DNA from: Oscillospiraceae bacterium
Lineage (GTDB): Bacteria; Bacillota; Clostridia; Oscillospirales; Ruminococcaceae
Direction of reading: 5' to 3'
DNA: 38,065 nucleotides
Assembly (NCBI GenBank): GCA_015067215.1
Contig: SVMW01000019.1
Location: forward strand, 1-38,065
The number at the start of each line of letters is the position of its first letter. Position 1 is the first letter of the stretch. Below are positions 23,760 through 31,593 of the stretch, one piece after another. The translations under genes and the position numbers were made by a program. The notes beneath the pieces were generated by a model. That model searched no databases. It saw only the letters and a list, made by a program, of their open reading frames with translations, and had not been told where the DNA came from.

Positions 23760-25556
23760 ATGTTTGAGAAACTACAGCTCAAAATCAAAAATAAAAAGCT
23801 CATTTATGCTTTGATGGTTATATTTGTAATCGGCATTTCTCTAGTGCAGTATTACACAATTGAAGTCGGCTACAGAAGAGATATAAATGCCATTATTATG
23901 ATGAAACCAATGCATCAGGTTTCAGGTCTGATTATTACTCTGACATTAAACGCAATACTGATACTTATTATAAAAAATATAAAAGCATCATTGATGGTTT
24001 CCTCGACAGCTTTTTCGGTTTTTGCGGTTATTAACCATTATGTAACTATACTTCATGGCACACCGTTCAACATCCTTATGGTTAAAAACCTTAAAACAGC
24101 GGCTGATGTGCTTACAAACTATAAAATTGAAATTGACGTACAGGTTGTTTATGTTCTTGTGCTTTTTGCTTTGCAGCTTGCGGTAATTCTGGTTATGTTC
24201 GGCAAAACAAAAGTTAAAAGAATTATTACACTTCCGGTAACTGTTGTAATGGTTTGTCTGTTGGTTGTGTTCTATGGTATAAAAGGCTCAGTTATTCCAA
24301 GGGATGCAACATCATGGTCATGGGATGCTGCAATTGCAGAATATGGTTATACTTCCTGTTTTGTAAGCAACTGTGTGCAGAGCATGAATGTGCCTGTAAA
24401 ACCTGCAGAATATGATGAACAGGCTGTTGAAAACTATGTAAACAGCTTTATAAACAAAGAGGAAGGTACAAATACTCCTGACATTATCCTCATCCTCAAT
24501 GAATCCTTTTATGACCTTAATCAGATTACTGACATCAATACCGATGTTGATTATCTGTCATATATCAATTCTCTGGAAAACAGTGTTACAGGTTACGCAG
24601 TTGTTCCTAATGCAGGTGGCGGCACAAACCGTTCAGAATATGAACTGCTTACATCAAACTCCCTTGCTACAAATACAAATATAACCCCGTTCAACGACCT
24701 TGACATTGCCGGTACAAACTCTGTTGTATCCTATCTTGAGGCAAAAGGGTACAGTACACTTGGCACACATCCGTATACATCCGCAAACTATATGCGTAAT
24801 TCTGCTTATCCTGGTATTGGCTTTGATTATGTATATTTTGATACGGATTTTACAGATACTGATTACTACTATAACAGGCACTATGTGACAGACGAGTCGG
24901 TTTATAAAAATATGCTCAGATGGTACGAAGAAATGCCTCAGGGGCCAAGATTTATGTATATGCTTACTATACAGAATCACGCTGCATATACTCATGACGA
25001 ACCTGAACATGATATAGTTCATACACAGAACGATTACGGCGAAAAGACAGAAGAAATCAATGAATATCTTACAAGCATGTATGTTTCTGACCGTGCTTTT
25101 GAAACTCTTGTGGAATATTATAAAGATTCTGACAGAGATGTGATTATCTGTATGGTGGGTGACCATGCACCGGCTTTTGCAAAGAACTATATTGATGAAA
25201 ACTATTCTGCACAGGAAGCAGAAATCAGAATAAGAAGCACTCCGTATGTTATCTGGTCCAATAATATTGACCTTACAGAAACGGACAGCAGTAAGTATGA
25301 AAGAATAAGCCTTAACTATCTTACACCTGTGGTTATGGAACTTGCAGGTATGGATTTGTCAGGATATTATGAATATCTTACAGAACTGCGCAATGATATT
25401 CCTGTAATTACAAACTTTGGCGTATTTGTTACAAAAGACGGAAAGACCTACAGTTACGAAGAAGATTCAGAATATAAAGAATCGGTAGATTTATATTTTG
25501 ATTTATGTTATGCAAATATGAAGAACAGAGAATTTATGAAGGAATATGCCAATTAA
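23760..25556 (+). CDS. LTA synthase-like sulfatase-family membrane protein
   Basis: A 598-residue protein with about five N-terminal membrane helices (residues 15-175) and an extracellular alkaline phosphatase/sulfatase fold. Metal and catalytic residues can be recognised: LILNESFYDLNQI (Glu), GGGTNRSEYE with Thr289 as the expected nucleophile, MLTIQNHAAYTHDEP (His) and VIICMVGDHAPAF (Asp-His). LtaS-type enzymes transfer glycerol phosphate from phosphatidylglycerol to teichoic acid or related polymers; other phosphotransfer roles are possible in this family. The ATG at 23760 is preferred over an upstream GTG that overlaps the previous stop. The gene follows the ABC-F gene closely, suggesting co-transcription. 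Confidence 0.88.
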   Translation: MFEKLQLKIKNKKLIYALMVIFVIGISLVQYYTIEVGYRRDINAIIMMKPMHQVSGLIITLTLNAILILIIKNIKASLMVSSTAFSVFAVINHYVTILHGTPFNILMVKNLKTAADVLTNYKIEIDVQVVYVLVLFALQLAVILVMFGKTKVKRIITLPVTVVMVCLLVVFYGIKGSVIPRDATSWSWDAAIAEYGYTSCFVSNCVQSMNVPVKPAEYDEQAVENYVNSFINKEEGTNTPDIILILNESFYDLNQITDINTDVDYLSYINSLENSVTGYAVVPNAGGGTNRSEYELLTSNSLATNTNITPFNDLDIAGTNSVVSYLEAKGYSTLGTHPYTSANYMRNSAYPGIGFDYVYFDTDFTDTDYYYNRHYVTDESVYKNMLRWYEEMPQGPRFMYMLTIQNHAAYTHDEPEHDIVHTQNDYGEKTEEINEYLTSMYVSDRAFETLVEYYKDSDRDVIICMVGDHAPAFAKNYIDENYSAQEAEIRIRSTPYVIWSNNIDLTETDSSKYERISLNYLTPVVMELAGMDLSGYYEYLTELRNDIPVITNFGVFVTKDGKTYSYEEDSEYKESVDLYFDLCYANMKNREFMKEYAN

Positions 25557-25571
25557 CCGGCAGGAGGATTT

Positions 25572-26294
25572 ATGCAGTTAAAAGATGTAATATACAGACG
25601 AAAATCCTTCCGTAATTATTCAAAGGAACATTTGTCACCACAGACATTGCTGAAAATAGAAAATTTCATTGAAAATTCGAGACCGCTTTTTCCATGTACA
25701 AGATTTTCCTGGAACATTGTAGGGGCGGATAAGGTGAAAAACGTGCAGCCATGGCGTGCACCGCATAACATTGTTATGTTTGCGGATACAAGCACCGAAA
25801 GTCTGGTTAATATAGGTTTTGTTTTTCAGCAGACTGAACTTTACATTCAGAGTCTTGGTCTTGGAAGCTGCTGGCTTGGTATGGGTAAACTTGATTCTGA
25901 CGGAAGTGAAAAAAGCAGTAATATGAAGCAAGTTATGATGCTTGCTTTCGGCGAGTATGAAAACGACTGTTTCCGTAAAAATGAAGCCGAGTTCAAACGC
26001 AGAACATTGGCTGAAATTTCTGATATTGAAGATACCCGTCTTGAATGTGCCCGTCTTGCTCCGAGTGCAGTCAACAGCCAGCCATGGTATTTTGCACATG
26101 ACGGTGAGATAATTCATGTATACTGTGTTGAAAAATATCTCAGAAAAATTGTTCTTGGGAACATGAATAAAATAGATATCGGCATAGCCCTTGCACATAT
26201 TTATATGGAAAACAAAGAAACTTTTGAGTTTTTTGTGAAGGAAAAACATCCTGATGTAAAAGGTTATTACTATATCGGCAGTTTTAAAATTTAA
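25572..26294 (+). CDS. Nitroreductase family protein
   Basis: A 240-residue flavoprotein-like chain with an N-terminal RRKSFRNYS motif (phosphate contact of FMN), a central GLGSCWLGMGKLD segment and a second-half RLAPSAVNSQPWYF motif. It is the two-lobed Clostridia type often called putative TM nitroreductase, although no membrane helix is obvious. Such proteins use FMN and NAD(P)H; the natural substrate is unknown. GCAGGAGG precedes the ATG, 15 nt after the LtaS-like gene. It is the last gene before a two-way terminator. Confidence 0.82.
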   Translation: MQLKDVIYRRKSFRNYSKEHLSPQTLLKIENFIENSRPLFPCTRFSWNIVGADKVKNVQPWRAPHNIVMFADTSTESLVNIGFVFQQTELYIQSLGLGSCWLGMGKLDSDGSEKSSNMKQVMMLAFGEYENDCFRKNEAEFKRRTLAEISDIEDTRLECARLAPSAVNSQPWYFAHDGEIIHVYCVEKYLRKIVLGNMNKIDIGIALAHIYMENKETFEFFVKEKHPDVKGYYYIGSFKI

Positions 26295-26305
26295 ACAGAC
26301 AAAAC

Positions 26306-26345
26306 AAAAATCGGCACCCTGTTGCAGGATGCCGATTTGTTTTTC
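26306..26345. terminator. Bidirectional terminator between nitroreductase and permease genes
   Basis: AAATCGGCA (26308-26316) pairs with TGCCGATTT (26330-26338). The stem continues through CCTG/CAGG with one mismatch. A-rich sequence precedes it and TGTTTTT follows. It is placed between convergent genes. Confidence 0.82.
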
Positions 26346-26354
26346 AATTATAAA

Positions 26355-27623
26355 TTATGCATAGATGAGCCAGATAAGTACATAGCCTGTTACAACTGCA
26401 CAGAGTGTAAAAGGAATGCCGATACTCATAAATTCTTTTGTGGAAACTTCGTAACCTTCTCTTCTGAGGATACCGCCGGCAGCAATGTTAGCGGAAGCAC
26501 CAACAGGAGTAATGTTGCCGCCAAGTGTTGCACCTGCAAGCAAACCAAAATAGAGAACTGTAGGATCAACACCAAGAGAGGCAGAAATGCTTGTAACAAC
26601 AGGAAGCATTGTTGCAGTGTATGGAATGTTATCAATGAAAGCAGAAATAATAACAGAAAACCATACAAGAATTGTGTAGATAAGGAACACATTATCACCG
26701 CTGATTGCAACAAAGATGTTACCGATATCTTCAATAAGGCCTACGTTTGTAATACCCTGAATAATAATAAACAGTCCGCCAAGCAACAATAAAGTCTGGA
26801 AGTCAATTTCTTCAACAGTTGCTTTGAAAATGCCTTTTGTTTTGTTGATTCTGATTTCGTAAATCAAAGCCATGATAAAAATTACAATACAGATAACACC
26901 GTTTGTAACATCAGGTTTTTCAGGCATAAAGGAAGCGATAATCAAAGCAACAACAGTTGCAATAAGTGCCCAGGTAGGGAACATGTTGGTAACCGGAGTA
27001 ACAGGCATTTGGTCAATTTTGTTGTTTTCTTTACGGAAAATGTAGAAAAGAACAGGAACAGTTGCAAGCATACCTGCCTGAACAATAAAGAACATACCAA
27101 GTTTGCCGTCCATGATAAAGAAGTCCATAAAGTCCATGCCAGCATAACCGCCAAGGAGGATACTTGTTGTGTCACCAACAAGGGTAGCAGCACCCTGAAG
27201 GTTGGAAGAAACAGCAACAGTCAGAACTGTATAAACAGGGGAAACATTGAATTTTCTTGCAATAGCAATAGCAATAGGTGCAAGCATAAGTACAGTTGCA
27301 ACGTTGTCAATAAATGCTGAAACAAAACCTGAGAACAAAGCCATAGCTATAAAAACAAGCTTGACATTTTTGATCTTGTTAATCATAATGTCAGAAATTC
27401 TGTTTGGCATTTTTGATTCGATAAACAGAAAAACTGTACCCATGGTGCCGAAAAGCATCATAATAATATTCCAGTCTACCGCCCAGAAAGCTTCTGTAGG
27501 AGCTACAACACCCATTGCAATGTAAATTACAGCAACAGCAAGGGCAATGTAATGACGACGGGAAGGAATTGAAAGCATAAGTACATAAGTAAGTGCGAAA
27601 AGTGCAATGACGATAAGTTTCAT
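26355..27623 (-). CDS. ArsB/NhaD-type ion transporter (SLC13-like permease)
   Basis: A 422-residue integral membrane protein with about eleven helices in two related halves. Each half has the IT-superfamily pattern: SAFIDNVATVLMLAPIAIAI followed by SNLQGAATLVGDTTSILL, and SAFIDNIPYTATMLPVV followed by GATLGGNITPVGASANIAA. These helix-break motifs are typical of ArsB, NhaD and the P-protein/CitM group, which move anions or exchange sodium for protons. Which ion is carried cannot be read here. AGGGATG precedes the ATG at a rather long distance (about 12 nt). Its own promoter lies at 27695-27723. Confidence 0.87.
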   Translation of the reverse strand: MKLIVIALFALTYVLMLSIPSRRHYIALAVAVIYIAMGVVAPTEAFWAVDWNIIMMLFGTMGTVFLFIESKMPNRISDIMINKIKNVKLVFIAMALFSGFVSAFIDNVATVLMLAPIAIAIARKFNVSPVYTVLTVAVSSNLQGAATLVGDTTSILLGGYAGMDFMDFFIMDGKLGMFFIVQAGMLATVPVLFYIFRKENNKIDQMPVTPVTNMFPTWALIATVVALIIASFMPEKPDVTNGVICIVIFIMALIYEIRINKTKGIFKATVEEIDFQTLLLLGGLFIIIQGITNVGLIEDIGNIFVAISGDNVFLIYTILVWFSVIISAFIDNIPYTATMLPVVTSISASLGVDPTVLYFGLLAGATLGGNITPVGASANIAAGGILRREGYEVSTKEFMSIGIPFTLCAVVTGYVLIWLIYA

Positions 27624-27694
27624 TGTATTAGTACATCCCTTCGAAATATTAATTTGAATAGAATTGCATATATAAATATGATTATAACTATTTT

Positions 27695-27723
27695 AGTTTA
27701 ACAGTTATGAGATTTGTTGTCAA
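27695..27723 (-). promoter_or_regulatory. Promoter of the ArsB/NhaD-type permease
   Basis: On the minus strand, a consensus TTGACA (27718-27723) and TAAACT (27695-27700) are 17 bp apart, 72 bp before the start codon. Confidence 0.6.
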
Positions 27724-27961
27724 TTGAATAGGTCAAAAACATATTGAAAACAATAAAATACACCGATATCTGTCGGCACCGATGTAATTACTGATATATA
27801 AAATTATATTCTTGTCAGTTTTATACTATAGAAAACGCTGAATGTGTAGTGAATTGCAAAGTGAAAAAATTGTAAATATATTGAAAATATTTTATCAATT
27901 TGAAAATATGATGTTAATTGAATAAAACACAATTACTGTAATGTGAACAAATTTTCACATA
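27724..27961. other. AT-rich spacer without a gene
   Basis: No plausible coding region or RNA gene is seen. The stretch contains two direct CACCGAT copies (27761 and 27777), two TTGAAAATAT copies (27881 and 27900) and the inverted repeat ATGTGAA-6-TTCACAT (27941-27960). None can be assigned a role. Confidence 0.5.
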
Positions 27962-27992
27962 AAAAGCCGGTATCATGCAGATACCGGCTTTT
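27962..27992 (-). terminator. Terminator of the metallo-hydrolase gene
   Basis: A perfect 13-bp stem, AAAAGCCGGTATC / GATACCGGCTTTT, with a 5-nt loop, lies 16 nt beyond the stop of the minus-strand gene and ends in a T-run on that strand. Confidence 0.93.
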
Positions 27993-28008
27993 ATAATAAC
28001 TATTTAAT

Positions 28009-29604
28009 TCATCTGTCCCATTTGTCACAAAGAGCTTCAATCTGGCTTGTAAATTTTGCAAGATCTTTGTTTGCGCCACCCTTGTTATGCTGAATAACAG
28101 CGGCAAGGCGTTTGCCGGCTTCAACAAGTCTGCTGAATACACTTTCAGCACGCACAGTAGCAGCAGATTTTTTGGTAATTGCAACAGGGTCGGCAACAAC
28201 TTCGTAACGGTTTTCTATCAGGTCATACACAGCACCGGAATAAGGAGCTGTTGCATCAAATCCTCTGGAAACAAGCTGACCTGTAAAATCATTTACAGCA
28301 TCGTCATCACCGTGAACAACAAAAACTTTTTGTGGTTTATTCTGTATTGCTTCAACCCAGCGCAGAAGTCCGTTGTTGTCAGCGTGGCCGCTTATGCCGT
28401 CAAGGTGCAGAACTTCAGCGTTTACATCAATTGTTTCGTTGAAAAGTTTAACAGTAGGGGCACCGTCATAGATTTTTCGGCCAAGGCTGTTGATTGCCTG
28501 ATAACCAACAAACAAAACTGTGCTTTCAGGTCTCCACAAGTTATGTTTAAGGTGGTGACGTACACGGCCTGCTTCACACATACCGCTGGCAGAAAGAATA
28601 ACCTTTGGATGTGTGTCAAAGTTGATAAGTTTTGATTCATCAGCAGAAATTGCAATCTTGAGCCCATCAAACTGCAGCGGGTTTGCACCGCGTTCAAGCA
28701 GATCGTTCATTTCTTTGTCAAAGAAATCAGAAGTACCTGCCTTAAATACATTTGTAGCTTCAATTGCAAGAGGGCTGTCAACATAAACTGTAAAATCGTT
28801 TGGTGTAACAAGGCCTTTTTCCTTGATTTCGCGGAAGAAATACAGCATTTCCTGTGTTCTGCCCACAGCGAAGGACGGTATAACCACATTACCGCCTCTT
28901 GCAAAGGTGCGGTTGAGTATTTCAGAAAGAGATTTTATATAGTCAGGCTTTTCACCGTGATTGCGGTTGCCGTAGGTTGACTCCATAACCACAAAATCTG
29001 CAGTATCAACATACTGAGGGTCGTTGATAATAGGCTGGTTGATGTTGCCGATATCGCCGGAGAATACAATTTTTTTTGTGATGCCGTTTTCGGTAACCCA
29101 TACTTCAATGGAAGAGGAACCAAGCAAATGACCTGCATCAATAAAGTTTACTTCTATGTTTTCACAAAGAGTGAATTTTTCTTTGTATGTGTGCGGAACA
29201 AACAATTCCAGTGCAGCAACAGCATCATCCATTGAATACAAAGGTTCAACAGGTGCATTGCCTGCACGTTTGTTTTTACGGTTGCGCCATTCAGCTTCAA
29301 ATTCCTGAATATGTGCTGAGTCGCGCAGCATAATGTTGCACAGGTCCATTGTGGAATCTGTGGAATGAATTTCTCCTTTAAAGCCGCGTTTTACCAAAAG
29401 GGGAATATGTCCTGAATGGTCAATATGGGCATGGGTGAGCAGCAGATAATCAACTTCTCCTGCAGCAATCGGCAAATCAACGTTTTCAAAAACATCTTTA
29501 CCCTGTTCCATACCGCAGTCAATTACAATTTTTTTATCGCATGCTTCAAGTAAAATCAAACTGCCTGTAACTTCATGACAAGCACCTAAAAAAGTAAGTT
29601 TCAT
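28009..29604 (-). CDS. MBL-fold beta-CASP hydrolase (putative RNase)
   Basis: A 531-residue cytoplasmic protein. The metallo-beta-lactamase core has LLTHAHIDHSGHIP, DAGHLLGSSSIEV and VFSGDIGN as zinc ligands. The beta-CASP insertion and tail motifs follow: MESTYGNRNHG, VIPSFAVGRTQEML, LSASGMCEAGRVRHHLKHNLW and VVHGDDDAVNDF. This is the layout of CPSF/Ysh1-like RNases. A C-terminal extension of about 90 residues, partly helical and basic, follows the core. The ATG at 29604 is chosen because GGAGGT lies 6 nt upstream. RNA processing is the likely role; its target is unknown. Confidence 0.9.
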   Translation of the reverse strand: MKLTFLGACHEVTGSLILLEACDKKIVIDCGMEQGKDVFENVDLPIAAGEVDYLLLTHAHIDHSGHIPLLVKRGFKGEIHSTDSTMDLCNIMLRDSAHIQEFEAEWRNRKNKRAGNAPVEPLYSMDDAVAALELFVPHTYKEKFTLCENIEVNFIDAGHLLGSSSIEVWVTENGITKKIVFSGDIGNINQPIINDPQYVDTADFVVMESTYGNRNHGEKPDYIKSLSEILNRTFARGGNVVIPSFAVGRTQEMLYFFREIKEKGLVTPNDFTVYVDSPLAIEATNVFKAGTSDFFDKEMNDLLERGANPLQFDGLKIAISADESKLINFDTHPKVILSASGMCEAGRVRHHLKHNLWRPESTVLFVGYQAINSLGRKIYDGAPTVKLFNETIDVNAEVLHLDGISGHADNNGLLRWVEAIQNKPQKVFVVHGDDDAVNDFTGQLVSRGFDATAPYSGAVYDLIENRYEVVADPVAITKKSAATVRAESVFSRLVEAGKRLAAVIQHNKGGANKDLAKFTSQIEALCDKWDR

Positions 29605-29771
29605 ATGAAAACCTCCTATCTGTTTATATTTTACTACAGGTTTGTGAAAATTCATAGTAATTTTTATAAAATGGAAATTATAAATATTGTAAACAATAAG
29701 AATTAGTGTTAATATATCTTTATATTATTTTATGTTATGTTAAAATAGGGAAAGTTAAAAAAGGGAAGGGT

Positions 29772-30647
29772 ATGAAATACTATTTTTTTGTAATATTTTC
29801 AATGCTTACTTGGGGCTCCCTTGGCATTTTTGTTAAAAATATTCCGCTTGACAGCGTTCAGATATCTCTGGCGCGTGCACTGGTGGGCAGTTTGTTTCTG
29901 CTTATAGTTTACATTATGCAGCGAAACAAAATGGATATGAACAATGTAAAAAAATATCTGCCGTATCTTATCTATACAGGCCTTGCCATAGGCTTTAACT
30001 GGGTGCTTCTGTTTGAAGCTTACAACTATGTGCCTGTGAGTGTTGCCACACTGACATATTACTGTGCACCGGCAATTGTTATCATCGCATCACCTCTGGT
30101 GCTTAAAGACAAAATTACAAGTGCAAAAATCATTGGGGTTACTACCGCAATGGTTGGTATGGTTATGGTTAACTTTCAGTCATTGGGTGGCGGTTCAGCA
30201 AAAGGTGTGGTTTACGGCCTTGCTTCAGCGGCACTTTATGCATCGGTAACCCTTGTAAACAAAAAGGTTAAAGGCTTCACAGGTCTGGAGGTTACCCTTA
30301 TTCAGCTTGTTTTTGCAGGACTGGTGCTTATTCCGTACACAATGGCAACAAGTTCAATCGGTGAAATTTTTGCCATAGATATCAGCGGATTTATCTGGCT
30401 TGGCATTCTTTGTGTATTTCACACAGGATTCTGCTATTGGCTGTATTTTGTATCATTGCAGAAAATGCCGGCATATTCAGTAGCAATGCTCAGCTTTCTG
30501 GACCCTGTTTCTGCACTGTTTTTTTCTGCAGTATTCCTCAACGAAAAAATGACTGCACTTCAGTTTGCAGGTGCAATTATCATCATCGGCGGCGCAATGC
30601 TGTGCGAAATCTGGCAGCATAAAAAAGATAAACAGATGCAAAAATAG
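29772..30647 (+). CDS. EamA/DMT family transporter
   Basis: A 291-residue membrane protein with ten predicted helices in two EamA repeats (about 1-140 and 150-285). It starts FVIFSMLTWGSLGIFVKNI and has YVPVSVATLTYYCAPAIVII in the first repeat and PAYSVAMLSFLDPVSALFFS in the second. Members export or import metabolites such as amino acids; no substrate can be named. The ATG at 29772 follows AAGGGAAGGG. A strong terminator follows the stop. Confidence 0.9.
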   Translation: MKYYFFVIFSMLTWGSLGIFVKNIPLDSVQISLARALVGSLFLLIVYIMQRNKMDMNNVKKYLPYLIYTGLAIGFNWVLLFEAYNYVPVSVATLTYYCAPAIVIIASPLVLKDKITSAKIIGVTTAMVGMVMVNFQSLGGGSAKGVVYGLASAALYASVTLVNKKVKGFTGLEVTLIQLVFAGLVLIPYTMATSSIGEIFAIDISGFIWLGILCVFHTGFCYWLYFVSLQKMPAYSVAMLSFLDPVSALFFSAVFLNEKMTALQFAGAIIIIGGAMLCEIWQHKKDKQMQK

Positions 30648-30675
30648 AGATATAAGAGATATAACAGATTAAATT

Positions 30676-30717
30676 AAAAATGTCATTCTGAAATTTTCAG
30701 AATGACATTTTTTTTGT
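30676..30717. terminator. Terminator after the EamA gene, related to the palindromic element
   Basis: A 16-bp perfect stem, AAAAATGTCATTCTGA / TCAGAATGACATTTTT (30676-30691 and 30697-30712), is followed by more T. It can serve both the EamA gene (plus) and the small gene ending at 30743 (minus). Its arms match the 21247-21329 element arms over 12 and 15 nt. Confidence 0.92.
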
Positions 30718-30742
30718 AAATGTTTTTATTGACAGATAAGGT

Positions 30743-30907
30743 TTATCTCACATTATTCTTGTACCAGGAAATGCCGATAATGGTGAAAACAACGCCAATG
30801 GCAAGCTGGTACAAAGATAATTCAATAATAGACCCTACAAGATTAATTACACCTGTAAGCACAAAAAACAGTGCAACAAAAATATTAAAACCTCTGCTCG
30901 TAAACAT
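30743..30907 (-). CDS. Small membrane protein, 54 residues
   Basis: A short gene with a strong ribosome site (AAAGGAG, 7 nt before the ATG at 30907). The product starts MFTSRGFNIFVALFFVLTGV and has two hydrophobic segments (about residues 8-25 and 31-48), with a tail of WYKNNVR. I do not recognise the family. It lies 17 nt after the ybaK stop on the same strand and ends just before a terminator, so it is probably the second gene of a ybaK operon. Coding status rests on the ribosome site, the clean two-helix pattern and the operon position. Confidence 0.7.
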   Translation of the reverse strand: MFTSRGFNIFVALFFVLTGVINLVGSIIELSLYQLAIGVVFTIIGISWYKNNVR

Positions 30908-30924
30908 AATTTATCTCCTTTGTG

Positions 30925-31401
30925 TTATTGTTCAATTAGTCTGGTAATGTCAACCCATGCGGTTGCTTTGCTGAGGCTGAAAAGTTCATCAGGTGTCAGT
31001 TCTATTGCGCTGTTTGATGAACCACAGGCAGGGAACACTGTTTCAAAACGTTTTACACTTTCGTCAATGTAAATACCAACAACAGTTTCTTTTACAGCAA
31101 AAGGGCATACACCACCAACAGCATGTCCAATCAGTTCCACAGCTTCATCGGCGGTCAGCATTTTTGCTTTCAACCCAAAAGTATGCTTATATTTTGAGTT
31201 GTCAATTTTTACATCACCTGCAGTTACAACAAGTATGCAACTGTCATCTTTTTTAAAAGAAAGTGTTTTTGCAATACGGCCCGGTTCTACACCCAAGGCT
31301 TCTGCGGCCAGAGCAACAGTTGCACTGGATACAGTAAACTCCATTACATCGTTTTCTCTGCCAAAAGTTTTCATATATTGTTTAACCGATTCTATAGACA
31401 T
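30925..31401 (-). CDS. YbaK/EbsC family aminoacyl-tRNA deacylase
   Basis: A 158-residue cytoplasmic protein of the YbaK/ProX-like editing group, which hydrolyses mischarged aminoacyl-tRNAs such as Cys-tRNA(Pro). The conserved lysine lies in RIAKTLSFK, and the GHAVGGVCPF segment is the family GxxxGGxxP motif. TGGAG lies 8 nt before the ATG. It is divergent from the radical SAM operon, and the shared upstream region contains ACAACTG repeats. The exact tRNA substrate is not determinable. Confidence 0.9.
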   Translation of the reverse strand: MSIESVKQYMKTFGRENDVMEFTVSSATVALAAEALGVEPGRIAKTLSFKKDDSCILVVTAGDVKIDNSKYKHTFGLKAKMLTADEAVELIGHAVGGVCPFAVKETVVGIYIDESVKRFETVFPACGSSNSAIELTPDELFSLSKATAWVDITRLIEQ

Positions 31402-31428
31402 AACAGTACTCCATTAATTCAGCATAAA

Positions 31429-31564
31429 ATTATATTATCACTAAAAAACGACAACTGCAATACATACAACTGAAAGTTGTTTAAAACTATTGAAAATACA
31501 ACTGATAGATGTTAATATATGTATATGATAATTAATGGGATCACAATTTGTTATACAATTGTAT
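31429..31564. promoter_or_regulatory. Divergent promoter region with ACAACTG repeats and a palindrome
   Basis: ACAACTG occurs three times in the same direction (31451-31457, 31466-31472, 31498-31504). The second is part of the perfect palindrome ACAACT-GAA-AGTTGT (31466-31480). On the plus strand, TTGAAA (31490-31495) and TAATAT (31513-31518), 17 bp apart, form a promoter whose spacer holds the third copy. On the minus strand, a TATAAT box for ybaK lies at 31429-31434, with the first copy near its -35 position. A separate 12-bp palindrome, ATACAATTGTAT, lies at 31553-31564. A binding regulator is inferred, not known. Confidence 0.55.
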
Positions 31565-31593
31565 TCGTATATAGAAGATAAAGGGGGAGAATT

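Noticed and set aside
26322-26792. Plus-strand Cys/Asn-rich frames overlapping the ArsB/NhaD-type permease
   Set aside because: They are antisense shadows of a membrane protein with clear duplicated motifs. They have no ribosome site and overlap the terminator.
27941-27960. ATGTGAA-6-TTCACAT palindrome as a CRP- or Rex-type site
   Set aside because: The core arms TGTGA/TCACA are 8 bp apart rather than the 6 bp of CRP or Rex sites, and it lies 318 bp from the next start codon, beyond a terminator.
31553-31564. 12-bp palindrome ATACAATTGTAT as a definite operator
   Set aside because: AT-rich palindromes of this length occur easily in such spacers, and it is not repeated elsewhere in the window. 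It was kept only as part of the regulatory region.
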